Part shown: positions 34,600-42,964 of the stretch, one piece after another
Numbering within the stretch: position 1 is the stretch's first letter
Layout: every line of letters begins with the position of its first letter
Assembly: GCF_031628175.1 (NCBI RefSeq)
Contig: NZ_JAVLVT010000001.1
Location: 1-64,000, forward strand
Length of the DNA: 64,000 bases
Source: Lipingzhangella_A rawalii
GTDB lineage: Bacteria > Actinomycetota > Actinomycetes > Streptosporangiales > Streptosporangiaceae
Direction: 5' to 3'
The notes under the pieces: generated by a model
The model's database searches: none
The model's input: only the letters and a program-made list of their open reading frames with translations
Told to the model about the DNA's origin: nothing
Program-made: the position numbers and the translations under genes

Positions 34600-35445
34600 T
34601 CACACCACGGCGCCGTTGTCCGGTCCCTCACCGGGGGGCCGGTCGTTGCGCATACGGGCGACGAGTACGACGAAACCGCCGATGAACCACGCGACCAGCA
34701 GCAGTGCCATCCACCCGGGGATGGACTGGCCCAGAAGCATCATCAGGATCCACAGGGCCGGTCCCCCCAACAGGCCACCCCAGGCGAGCCGGCTCACGAC
34801 ATCGCCGCGGGGGAGGGGCGGGGCCGGAGGAGGCACGAAGTGACCCTCGTCGTCCTCCTGCGGTGCCGGCTCCCCGGAGGTGTTGGGGTGGTCACGCTCG
34901 TCGTCCGCAGCGGGGCTGCTTCGGAGCACCACAAACCTGGAGATCCGCCCCGGTGGCGGATCCCGGTCCGAGGCCGGCTCGGTGGTGTCGGTGTCGGTGT
35001 CGGTGTCTTCGTCTGGGTCGAGATTCTCCGCGTCCGGCCAGTGCGCGTCCGAACCGCTGGATTCGTAGTAGCGGGCCACCAAATCGTCCCAGAGGCTGTC
35101 CGCGCCACTGGTGGACGCTCCCGGATCTTGCTTGGTGTCCCCGGGGACGTGGCCGGTCTCGGCGCTGTCGAGCGTGTCCCGGTCTCGGCCGCTCGGGGCG
35201 GCGGTGTCGGGAAACAGGTCGGCGGAGACCTCCGGGAATCCGGCGTGGATCAGGTCTGCGGCAGCCATGCGCTTCTCGGCGTCAACAAAGAGTTGATGTG
35301 TGGCGTGCCGGGTAGCCAGGTCCACATAGCCAGCAATCTCGGCACCCCGCAGGGCATCCAGCACGGGCTGGGTATACTCTGCTGGCACCGGGGCCAGCGC
35401 GACAAACGACTCCGCGGGCAGACCGTTGTCCCAGCGTCGGGCCAT
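34600..35445 (-). CDS. Hypothetical protein with C-terminal membrane hairpin
   Basis: The 281-residue protein has an N-terminal globular segment (about 1-85) with alternating strands and helices. A long acidic disordered linker follows (about 90-205, including a DTDTDT run), then two membrane spans near the C-terminus (about 222-265: LAWGGLLGGPALWILMMLL and MALLLVAWFIGGFVVLVA). I do not recognise a function; comparable proteins occur at this position in other actinobacteria. The ATG at 35445 follows AGAAAGGG. It converges on glkA. Confidence 0.7.
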   Translation of the reverse strand: MARRWDNGLPAESFVALAPVPAEYTQPVLDALRGAEIAGYVDLATRHATHQLFVDAEKRMAAADLIHAGFPEVSADLFPDTAAPSGRDRDTLDSAETGHVPGDTKQDPGASTSGADSLWDDLVARYYESSGSDAHWPDAENLDPDEDTDTDTDTTEPASDRDPPPGRISRFVVLRSSPAADDERDHPNTSGEPAPQEDDEGHFVPPPAPPLPRGDVVSRLAWGGLLGGPALWILMMLLGQSIPGWMALLLVAWFIGGFVVLVARMRNDRPPGEGPDNGAVV

Positions 35446-35776
35446 CCTCACACCCTTTCTGCTGCCCCGTCCTCGGGTGCCCGGCCGTTGTCTCACCCTA
35501 CTACGTAGGCGCCGTGGACGGTGGCGACATACGGCGACATACACAGCCGGTGATTCGGCTAGCGTGGACGGTCCACGGCCGCGTTCCGGTCGGCTTCCGT
35601 TCTGTGACCACTGCACCGGTTACGGGACGGAGATCGGGCCAGGGTAAGCCCACACCGGCGTTGGTGCTGGTCGACGCCGGTGGGATGATGTCGGGGATCG
35701 TCGAGGACAGCGGGAAGGTGAACGTGTCAGAGCGCATCGATCGCCCCCGGCGGGGCACGACGGCGGAGGTGACCGC
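35446..35776. promoter_or_regulatory. Divergent promoter region before plsC
   Basis: No gene is firmly supported in this 331-base gap between two divergent genes. It contains a perfect 10-bp tandem repeat, GGCGACATAC twice at 35523-35542, and the palindrome CGTGGAC-g-GTCCACG at 35563-35577, a plausible operator. A short frame (35687-35792, starting MMSGIVEDSG) overlaps the plsC start and could be a leader peptide, but evidence is weak. Confidence 0.45.
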
Positions 35777-36613
35777 GTGTTCTACTGGGTAGTCAAGATG
35801 ATCCTCGGCCCGATCCTGGCCATTCTGTGGCAACCTCGTGCCGAGGGAGTGGAGAACGTGCCCCGGCATGGTCCGGCCATCATGGTGGGAAATCACCTCT
35901 CCCTGGCCGACCACTTTTTTGGTCCCCTGCCGCTGCCGCGTAAGATCACCTTCCTGGCGAAGTCCGACTACTTCACCGGCACCGGGGTCAAGGGTTTTCT
36001 CACCCGCATGTTCTTCAGCGGCGTGGGTCAGCTTCCCATCGACCGGTCCGGGGGGCGGGCCAGTGAGGCCGCGCTACGAACCGGCAAGCGGGTCTTGGAC
36101 CAGGGGCGCCTTCTGGGAATCTACCCTGAGGGCACCCGCTCCCCGGATGGTCGCCTGTACCGCGGCAAGACCGGCGTTGCCCGGATCATTCTGGAATCCC
36201 AGGCCCCGGTGATTCCCATGGCCATGATCAACGCGGAGAAGATCATGCCGCCCGGACGCACCGTGCCCAAGCTCGGAATTCGGCCGATCGTCAGGTTCGG
36301 TAAGCCGCTGGACTTCTCCCGCTACTACGGCCTGGAGCGCGACCCCCGCGTACTACGGGCCGTTACCGACGAGTGCATGTACGCGCTGCTGGAGCTGTCC
36401 GGTCAGGAGTACGTGGATCGCTACGCGCAGTCGGTCAAGGCCGAGCTGGAGCGGGAAGCCAAGGAGGAGCGGGACGCCGAACGTGCCGAACGCCGTGCCG
36501 AACGCCAAGCTGAACGGGAGCAGCAGCGGGCGCAGAGCCGGTCGTGGCGCGACCGCCTGCGGTTCTGGCGTCGATCCGGTGAGGATGGCGACTCCGGGAC
36601 CGACAGCGGGTAG
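35777..36613 (+). CDS. plsC: 1-acylglycerol-3-phosphate acyltransferase family protein
   Basis: This 278-residue membrane-associated acyltransferase has the catalytic HX4D motif (His40/Asp45 in NHLSLADH), the glycerophosphate-binding YPEGTRSPDG, and VIPMAMINAEK. PlsC-type enzymes add the second acyl chain to lysophosphatidate in phospholipid synthesis. After the catalytic domain there is a long charged Arg/Glu helix (about 205-275). Its end overlaps the macS start by 29 bases. A plsC-like gene also lies near fadD15 and aroG in Mycobacterium (Rv2182c). Confidence 0.9.
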   Translation: MFYWVVKMILGPILAILWQPRAEGVENVPRHGPAIMVGNHLSLADHFFGPLPLPRKITFLAKSDYFTGTGVKGFLTRMFFSGVGQLPIDRSGGRASEAALRTGKRVLDQGRLLGIYPEGTRSPDGRLYRGKTGVARIILESQAPVIPMAMINAEKIMPPGRTVPKLGIRPIVRFGKPLDFSRYYGLERDPRVLRAVTDECMYALLELSGQEYVDRYAQSVKAELEREAKEERDAERAERRAERQAEREQQRAQSRSWRDRLRFWRRSGEDGDSGTDSG

Positions 36614-37811
36614 TTCGACGGCGGTGGTGCAGGACAGCAGCGCGTCCGGGACGCGGCCCCAACCGCCGCACGGGTTCGATGTTCCGCTGTGGCGGGGGAT
36701 CGCGGCGTTTCGGATCGCCTCCTTGGGCTATGTGGTGGTGCTGGTCATACAGCACCACCAGCTCCTGGCCCGGCCGTGGGTCGCCTGGGCTCTCGTTGTG
36801 GTGATGGTGGCCTGGACCGTGGTCGCCACCTACGCCTACTCCCGCCCCGAGATGCGGGGATGGCCCCTGCTGCTGGTGGACCTTGCGATCGCCTACGGGT
36901 GCCTGCTCGGCACGGGACTCGCGGTCTCTCCCAGCTACCTACGTATGGCCCCACCGTTGACCACAACGTGGTTCGCCGGAGCGGTGTTGGCCACCTCGGT
37001 GCTGCGGGGTCGCCGGTGGGGGATGACGGCTGCCCTGGGCTATGGAGCCGCCGATGTGCTGCTGCGCTGGAGCCTAGACCTGTCGATGACAGCGGCGACG
37101 CCGCGCGGCGTCGTGTTGCTGTTGTTGGCGAGCTACGCCCTGGGGTATATGGCGACTCTGGCCACCGAGTCCGAGCGGCGCCTGGCCCAAGCCGTGGAGT
37201 TGGAGGCACGGACCCGTGAACGGGAACGACTGGCGCGGTCCATTCACGACTCCGTGCTCCAGGTGCTGGCGATGGTGCGGCGCCGGGGCGACGAAGTGGG
37301 CGGCACCGCGGCCGAGCTCGGCCGGCTCGCCGGACAGCAGGAGGTCGCGCTGCGAGAGCTGATCGGTGCCCCGCAGCCGGCGTCCCCGGAGTCCCCGGGG
37401 GCGGGTACCGACCGTGAGCTGGACCTGCGGCCGCTGCTGCGTGCCCACGCCACGGAACGGCACAGTGTGGCTACCCCACCGACCGAGATTCCCGTGCCGC
37501 GTAACGTCGCCACGGAAGTGGACGCCGCCGTCCGTGCGGCATTGGACAATGTGGCACGGCACTGTCCGTCCGACACGCGTGTGTGGATTTTCGCCGAACT
37601 GGACGAAGGTGTCGTCACGGTTGCCGTTCGTGACGATGGGCCCGGTATCGCCCCGGGCCGACTCGCCGAGGCTGCCGGGGACGGACGACTGGGGGTGGCC
37701 CAGTCCATCCGTGGCCGTATCCACGAGCTTGGCGGAACTGTCACCGTGACCAGCGAGCCGGGGGAGGGGACCGAAGTGGAACTCTCCGTTCCCCTCCCCG
37801 CGGGCACCTGA
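36585..37811 (+). CDS. macS: Sensor histidine kinase, MacS-like
   Basis: This 408-residue kinase has about five membrane spans (about 40-200) resembling the DUF5931 sensor module. The NarL-type dimerisation motif follows, ERERLARSIHDSVLQVL with the phospho-acceptor histidine, then an ATPase domain (AALDNVARHCP, VAVRDDGPGI). It would phosphorylate the adjacent LuxR-type regulator. Streptomyces MacS, in the same gene neighbourhood, is an actinobacterial-specific kinase affecting development. The ATG at 36585 is a best guess; an in-frame GTG lies at 36579. Confidence 0.88.
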   Translation: MATPGPTAGSSTAVVQDSSASGTRPQPPHGFDVPLWRGIAAFRIASLGYVVVLVIQHHQLLARPWVAWALVVVMVAWTVVATYAYSRPEMRGWPLLLVDLAIAYGCLLGTGLAVSPSYLRMAPPLTTTWFAGAVLATSVLRGRRWGMTAALGYGAADVLLRWSLDLSMTAATPRGVVLLLLASYALGYMATLATESERRLAQAVELEARTRERERLARSIHDSVLQVLAMVRRRGDEVGGTAAELGRLAGQQEVALRELIGAPQPASPESPGAGTDRELDLRPLLRAHATERHSVATPPTEIPVPRNVATEVDAAVRAALDNVARHCPSDTRVWIFAELDEGVVTVAVRDDGPGIAPGRLAEAAGDGRLGVAQSIRGRIHELGGTVTVTSEPGEGTEVELSVPLPAGT

Positions 37812-37865
37812 GCCCGCGTCCAAGCGGCGCTGCATGACAGGCGGCGAGGCACTACGGTTACGGAC

Positions 37866-38549
37866 ATGACGGATGTGCGGGTGTTGGTGGTGGATGACCA
37901 CCCGATGTGGCGGGACGCTGTGGAGCGCGACCTCACCGAGGCGGGCTGCACGGTGGTGGCCACGGCCGGAGAGGGAACCAAGGCGCTGCGGGTTACCCCT
38001 GCCGTAGCCCCCACGGTCGCGGTTGTGGACCTCCAGCTCCCCGACGTTTCCGGGGTGGAGGTGACCCGACGTCTGGTGGCGATGGACACCCCACCCCGGG
38101 TGCTGGTGCTTTCCGCCAGTGGGGAGCACGATGATGTCCTGGAGGCGGTCAAGGCGGGCGCAACCGGCTATCTGGTGAAGTCCGCCAGCCGCACCGAGCT
38201 GATCGACGCTGTGCAGCGGGTGCACGAGGGGGAAGCTGTGTTCACCCCGGGACTGGCCGGGCTGGTCCTGGGGGAGTATCGCCGGCTGTCCTCCCAGGCA
38301 ACGGCCGCCCAACACGAGGACCGGGACACCGCGGCACCGCGCCTGACCGAACGGGAAACCCAGGTTCTGCGGCTGGTCGCCAAAGGGTTGACCTATAAGC
38401 AGATCGCCACGCGCCTGTCCGTGTCCCACCGCACCGTGCAGAACCACGTCCAGAACGTCCTGGGCAAACTGCAACTGCACAATCGGGTGCAGCTGGTCCG
38501 CTACGCCCTGGCCGAAGGATTGGATGACGGCACCGAGGAGACGCCCTGA
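37866..38549 (+). CDS. macR: LuxR-family response regulator, MacR-like
   Basis: The 227-residue NarL/FixJ-type regulator has a receiver domain (VLVVDDHPMWRDAVERDL with the acidic pair; phospho-Asp in VAVVDLQLPD; Lys in YLVKSAS) and a C-terminal LuxR helix-turn-helix (LTERETQVLRLVAKGLTYKQ). It pairs with MacS 54 bases upstream. Its targets are unknown here; in Streptomyces MacR controls membrane and developmental genes. Confidence 0.92.
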   Translation: MTDVRVLVVDDHPMWRDAVERDLTEAGCTVVATAGEGTKALRVTPAVAPTVAVVDLQLPDVSGVEVTRRLVAMDTPPRVLVLSASGEHDDVLEAVKAGATGYLVKSASRTELIDAVQRVHEGEAVFTPGLAGLVLGEYRRLSSQATAAQHEDRDTAAPRLTERETQVLRLVAKGLTYKQIATRLSVSHRTVQNHVQNVLGKLQLHNRVQLVRYALAEGLDDGTEETP

Positions 38550-38555
38550 GTCGGA

Positions 38556-38599
38556 ACCCCAGCGGCGATCAGGAGCCGCTCATACTGCACTGCTGGGGT
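38556..38599. terminator. Hairpin between macR and glpK
   Basis: ACCCCAGC (38556-38563) pairs with GCTGGGGT (38592-38599), enclosing a second hairpin AGCGGC-gatcag-gaGCCGCT. It fills the 54-base gap between the converging genes and probably terminates both. Confidence 0.6.
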
Positions 38600-38603
38600 C
38601 TGG

Positions 38604-40103
38604 CTACTGCTGCTGGACCCAGTCCTTGGCCCGCTCCACGGCACGGAGCCACTGCCGGTATGCGGCCTCCTGCGCGGCACGCTGGCTGTCGTCAGGCACC
38701 TGTGGGGTGAACCTGCGGTCCAGATGCCAGGTAGCCGTCAGCTCCTCGGTCGAGGACCACACCCCGCTGCCCAGCCCGGCGAGGAACGCCGCCCCCAGCG
38801 CGGTGGTCTCCTGCACGGTGGGTCGCGCGACGCTCACCCCCAGCTGGTCGGCCTGCATCTGGCAGAGCAGATTGTTCGCCGCGGCGCCCCCGTCCACCCG
38901 CAGCTCTTCGGTGTCGGTGCCCGAGGCGCTGGACATGGCATCAACGACGTCACGCACTTCGAAGGCGATTGCTTCCAGGGTGGCCCGCATGATGTGCGCG
39001 CGTCCGGTCCCCCGGGTGATTCCGAGAATGGCGCCACGCGCCTGCGGGTCCCAGTGCGGCGCGCCGAGCCCCGTCAGGGCGGGGACGAACACCACCCCGT
39101 TGGAGTCGGACACCGTACGCGCCAGACCTTCGGCCTCCTGGGCGCTGTCGATCATGCCCAAACCGTCCCGCAGCCACTGCACCGCCGCACCGGTCACGAA
39201 GATCGATCCTTCCAGCGCGAAGTCACGGTGCCCGTCCGGGTGCTGCCACAGCACTGTGCTCAGCAGGCCCCGTTCGGGCGGCACGGGCGCCTTACCGGTG
39301 TTGACCAGGACGAAGGAGCCCGTGCCGTAGGTGCACTTGGAGGATCCCGGCTCGTAACAGTTCTGCCCGAACATGGCGGCCTGCTGGTCTCCGGCGATTC
39401 CGGATATGGGCAGCCGCAGGCCGAGGAACTCGCCGGGGTCGGTTTCGGCGATGGTGCCGTAGGAGGGAACCACCTCCGGCAGGGCGTGCTCGGGAACACC
39501 GAACAGGGCGCACAGCTCCGGGGACCAGGTGCCCTGGTGGATGTCGTACAGCAGGGTGCGCGAGGCGTTGGACGCGTCGGTGACGTGGCGGCGGCGACCC
39601 GTCATGCGAGCGATCAGGTAGGAATCCACAGTTCCCACCGCCACGGAGCCGTCCATGACCCCCTGCCACGCGCGCCGGTCGTTGCGGGAGATCCAGGTGA
39701 GCTTGGTGGCGGTGAAGTAGGGGTCGAGTCGGAGCCCGGTGAGTTCGGTCACGCGTGGCTCGTGCCCGGCCTCGGCCAGTTCCGTGCACAGCTGCGCGGT
39801 ACGCCGGTCCTGCCAGACGATCGCCCGACGGGGAGCGGAGCCACGCTCGCGGTTCCACAGCACGGCGGTCTCGCGCTGGTTGGTGATTCCCACACATTCG
39901 GGTTCGGCGTCGGTGGCGTCCACGGCTTCCTGCGTGGCGGCCAGTGTGGCCTGCCAGATTTCCTCGGGAACGTGCTCGACCCACCCGGCGGCCGGGTAGT
40001 GCTGTGCGAACTCCTGATAGCCCCGGGCCAGCACGGTTCCCTCGGTACTGACCACGAGGGCGGTCACTCCCGTGGTCCCGGCGTCGATGGTGAGCACTGC
40101 CAT
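38604..40103 (-). CDS. glpK: Glycerol kinase
   Basis: The 499-residue FGGY kinase makes glycerol-3-phosphate from glycerol and ATP. Seen are the N-terminal phosphate loop (TIDAGTTGVTALV), NQRETAVLWNRE, the central GLGAPHWDPQARGAILGI and DGGAAANNLLCQMQAD. Length and motifs are typical. It stands without glpF or glpD. A DasR-like palindrome lies 31-45 bases upstream of its ATG in the region shared with the divergent phosphofructokinase gene. Confidence 0.96.
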   Translation of the reverse strand: MAVLTIDAGTTGVTALVVSTEGTVLARGYQEFAQHYPAAGWVEHVPEEIWQATLAATQEAVDATDAEPECVGITNQRETAVLWNRERGSAPRRAIVWQDRRTAQLCTELAEAGHEPRVTELTGLRLDPYFTATKLTWISRNDRRAWQGVMDGSVAVGTVDSYLIARMTGRRRHVTDASNASRTLLYDIHQGTWSPELCALFGVPEHALPEVVPSYGTIAETDPGEFLGLRLPISGIAGDQQAAMFGQNCYEPGSSKCTYGTGSFVLVNTGKAPVPPERGLLSTVLWQHPDGHRDFALEGSIFVTGAAVQWLRDGLGMIDSAQEAEGLARTVSDSNGVVFVPALTGLGAPHWDPQARGAILGITRGTGRAHIMRATLEAIAFEVRDVVDAMSSASGTDTEELRVDGGAAANNLLCQMQADQLGVSVARPTVQETTALGAAFLAGLGSGVWSSTEELTATWHLDRRFTPQVPDDSQRAAQEAAYRQWLRAVERAKDWVQQQ

Positions 40104-40131
40104 GGGTTTGGCCTCCAGAGGTTGTCCCGGC

Positions 40132-40147
40132 TATGGTCTAGACCAAA
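40132..40147. promoter_or_regulatory. DasR-like operator (dre) between glpK and pfp
   Basis: TATGGTCTAGACCAAA contains the perfect 12-bp palindrome TGGTCTAGACCA (40134-40145). It matches 12 of 16 positions of the Streptomyces dre consensus ACTGGTCTAGACCACT, including the whole core. It is close to the glpK start and 130 bases before pfp. DasR is a GntR repressor released by glucosamine-6-phosphate. Confidence 0.7.
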
Positions 40148-40275
40148 TGCGGATCCTGAGCCCGCAGTCGTCGTTCCTGGCGTACCCACATGTGTGCTGG
40201 CTGTAGCCGGGAAGGACGGGTGCGGTCTCGGTCATGATTCGTCCATCCATACGTTGAGCAATCGAGGAGACAGGC

Positions 40276-41301
40276 ATGCGAGTCGGGGTCCTGACTGGTG
40301 GCGGCGATTGCCCGGGGCTGAACGCCGTGATCCGTGCGGTCGTGCGGAAGGGCATCAAGGACTACGGGTACGAGTTCGTCGGGTTCCGGGACGGCTGGCG
40401 GGGGCCGCTGGACGGCGACACGATGCCCCTGGACATCTCTGCGGTACGCGGCATCCTGCCGCGGGGCGGCACCATCCTGGGCTCCTCGCGCACCAACCTG
40501 ATGAAGGTTGAGGGTGGGGTCGAGAAGGTCAAGCAGACCATGTCCGAGCTGGGTGTGGACGCGCTGGTGGCCATCGGCGGTGAGGACACCCTCGGTGTGG
40601 CCACCCAGCTGACCGAACAGGGCGTGAACGTTGTCGGCGTCCCGAAGACCATCGACAACGATCTCAACGCCACCGACTACACCTTCGGTTTCGACACCGC
40701 TGTGAACATCGCGACGGAGGCCATCGACCGGCTGCACACCACGGCCGAGTCGCACCACCGCGCCCTCGTGGTCGAGGTCATGGGGCGGCACGCGGGCTGG
40801 ATCGCCCTGCACTCCGGTATGGCGGCCGGCGCCAACGTGATCCTGATCCCGGAGCGCCCCTTCGACATCGACGAGGTGGTTGCCCACGTCGAGAGCCGGT
40901 TCCAAACCAACTACGCCCCCATCGTGGTGGTCGCCGAGGGCGCACACCCCAAGGAAGGCCAGATGCAGCTTCAGACCGGGGAGCGGGACTCCTTCGGTCA
41001 CGTGCGCCTGGGTGGCATCGGACAGCGCCTCGCCGAGGAGCTGGAGCAGCGCACCGGCAAGGAGTCCCGTTCGGTGGTGCTGGGGCACGTGCAGCGGGGC
41101 GGTACCCCCTCGGCCTTCGACCGCGTGCTGGCCACCCGTCTGGGCGTCAATGCGATCGAGGCGGTCCAGGCCGGAGCCTTCGGGCAGATGGTTGCCCTCC
41201 AGGGCACGGAGATCGTGCGCGTGAACCTCTCCGCAGCCACGGACAAGCTCAAGACCGTTCCGGAGGAGCGCTACGCCGAGGCCGAGGTGTTCTTCGGCTG
41301 A
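40276..41301 (+). CDS. pfp: 6-phosphofructokinase, probably pyrophosphate-dependent
   Basis: The 341-residue PfkA-fold enzyme starts MRVGVLTGGGDCPGLNAVIR. IGGEDTLG places Asp at residue 104 and GVPKTIDND places Lys at 124. In PfkA enzymes Asp104/Lys124 mark the PPi-dependent type, whereas ATP-dependent members have Gly104. Whole-length wording such as RAVVRKGI and GFRDGWRGPL resembles the Amycolatopsis methanolica PPi enzyme. It would run fructose-6-phosphate/fructose-1,6-bisphosphate conversion reversibly. It is divergent from glpK, and a dre-like site lies between. Confidence 0.88.
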   Translation: MRVGVLTGGGDCPGLNAVIRAVVRKGIKDYGYEFVGFRDGWRGPLDGDTMPLDISAVRGILPRGGTILGSSRTNLMKVEGGVEKVKQTMSELGVDALVAIGGEDTLGVATQLTEQGVNVVGVPKTIDNDLNATDYTFGFDTAVNIATEAIDRLHTTAESHHRALVVEVMGRHAGWIALHSGMAAGANVILIPERPFDIDEVVAHVESRFQTNYAPIVVVAEGAHPKEGQMQLQTGERDSFGHVRLGGIGQRLAEELEQRTGKESRSVVLGHVQRGGTPSAFDRVLATRLGVNAIEAVQAGAFGQMVALQGTEIVRVNLSAATDKLKTVPEERYAEAEVFFG

Positions 41302-41334
41302 GGTAACCCACACACGCCGGTGACCGCACCGGCC

Positions 41335-41378
41335 GGGGCTTCGTTCGGGCCGAACCTGCACCGTCCGAACGAAGCCCC
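41335..41378 (+). terminator. 14-bp hairpin after pfp
   Basis: GGGGCTTCGTTCGG (41335-41348) and CCGAACGAAGCCCC (41365-41378) are exact reverse complements with a 16-base loop, 33 bases after the pfp stop. Confidence 0.8.
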
Positions 41379-41572
41379 GATGTGTGCCCGGGGGCTGTCG
41401 GCCACCGGCGTTGCGCGGGGGCAGAGTCGTGCCCGCTGTGACCACAGTCGCGCTGTGGGTGCTGCGACCGAGCACAGTGGATGCTGTCAGCACTCGCTGA
41501 GGTGTCGGATACTGGAGTCGGGGCCCGGTTCTGGCCCTGGGGCTCACACCACTTTCCGGGAGGTTTCGCCGC

Positions 41573-42862
41573 ATGTCCGGCACCGCCGACTCAGCCGAGC
41601 TGAGCCAAGCAACGGCCGTGGAGCAGTCCGCCGGTGCAACCCAGACGCTGGGGGAGCTGTGCGTGCTGCTCAAGCTCGGCGAGATCGTCCTCAAGGGCAG
41701 TAACCGCAAGCTGTTCGAGCGTCGTCTCCACAACAACATCCGCTCGGCCACCAGGGACCTGCGTGAGATCCGGATCACCCAAAGGGGTGAAGGCGTGATC
41801 ATCGTGCGCATGCCGGAAGCAGCCGACGATGAGGTGCGTCAGCTGGCCGAGCGGCTCACCCAGGTGATGGGTGTGGTGTGGGTGCACCTCGTGCGTCGCG
41901 TCGCTAAGGACGTCGAGGCGGTCACCGAGCTGGCCGTGGACTCCATGGCGGGGCGCCACGGCACCTTCGCGGTGCGTGCGCGTCGCCGGGACAAGCGGTT
42001 TCCCCTGAGCTCCTCGGAACTGGCCGCGCACGTTGGTGCCGCCATCAATCGGGCACACGGTCTGCCGGTGCGGCTCAAGCATCCGGACAACACGGTCTAC
42101 CTCGAGGTGGACCGTGACGAGGTGTTCGTGTTCACCGAAGGCATGTCCGGCCAGGGTGGGCTCCCCGTGGGGATGAGTGGCCGCGCCCTGGTGCTGATGT
42201 CCGGGGGAATCGACTCGCCCGTGGCCGCGCACCGGATGATGCGCCGCGGGCTGAAGGTCGACTTCCTGCACTTTTCCGGTATGCCGTTCACCGGACCGGA
42301 CTCCATCTACAAGGCTTACAGCCTGGTGCGGGAGCTCGACCGTTTCCAGGTGGGATCCCGCCTGTTCGTGGTTCCGTTCGGCAAGGCCCAGCAGCAGCTC
42401 AAAACGTCGGGTAGTGAGCGCCTCCAGGTGGTGGCCCAGCGCCGTCTCATGCTCAAGACCGCCGAGGTACTCGCCGACGATCTCAAGGCCCAGGCCCTCG
42501 TCACCGGGGATGCCCTCGGGCAGGTGTCCAGCCAGACCCTGACCAACATGACCGCGCTGGACGACGCCGTGGATCTGCCGATCCTGCGCCCCCTGATCGG
42601 GATGGACAAGCAGGAGATCATGGACCAGGCCCGTCGGATCGGGACCCTGGCCATCTCCGAGCTTCCCGATGAGGACTGCTGCACCCTGCTGACCCCGCGC
42701 CAGGTCGAGACGGCCGCCCAGGTGCCGGATCTGCGTCAGATCGAGAAGCGGATGGACGCCGCCGAGATGGCCGAGCACCTGGTCACGACCGCCCAGCTGC
42801 ACAAGCCCAGCTTCCTGGGAGAGGCGAACGAGCCCACCCTGGTGGCGAACACGACGCGCTGA
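41573..42862 (+). CDS. thiI: tRNA 4-thiouridine synthase ThiI (no rhodanese domain)
   Basis: The 429-residue enzyme has an N-terminal ferredoxin-like/THUMP RNA-binding part (about 20-185) and a PP-loop adenylation domain: VLMSGGIDSPVAAHRMM, then ALVTGDALGQVSSQT. It adenylates U8 of tRNA for thiolation and, in some bacteria, supplies sulfur for the thiamine thiazole. It stops after the PP-loop domain, lacking the C-terminal rhodanese of E. coli ThiI; EDCCTLLTPR offers cysteines that could matter. ATG at 41573 follows GGGAGG. thiO/S/G/E lie 15 kb away. Confidence 0.92.
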   Translation: MSGTADSAELSQATAVEQSAGATQTLGELCVLLKLGEIVLKGSNRKLFERRLHNNIRSATRDLREIRITQRGEGVIIVRMPEAADDEVRQLAERLTQVMGVVWVHLVRRVAKDVEAVTELAVDSMAGRHGTFAVRARRRDKRFPLSSSELAAHVGAAINRAHGLPVRLKHPDNTVYLEVDRDEVFVFTEGMSGQGGLPVGMSGRALVLMSGGIDSPVAAHRMMRRGLKVDFLHFSGMPFTGPDSIYKAYSLVRELDRFQVGSRLFVVPFGKAQQQLKTSGSERLQVVAQRRLMLKTAEVLADDLKAQALVTGDALGQVSSQTLTNMTALDDAVDLPILRPLIGMDKQEIMDQARRIGTLAISELPDEDCCTLLTPRQVETAAQVPDLRQIEKRMDAAEMAEHLVTTAQLHKPSFLGEANEPTLVANTTR

Positions 42863-42964
42863 TCCGGACGGGCGGCGCCGCGCACCAGCGCTGCCCCGGG
42901 GGGAACGCGACATCCTTCACTGCGGTGTGCCAGACTCACGCTGGTCACAACAGAGGAGGAGGTC

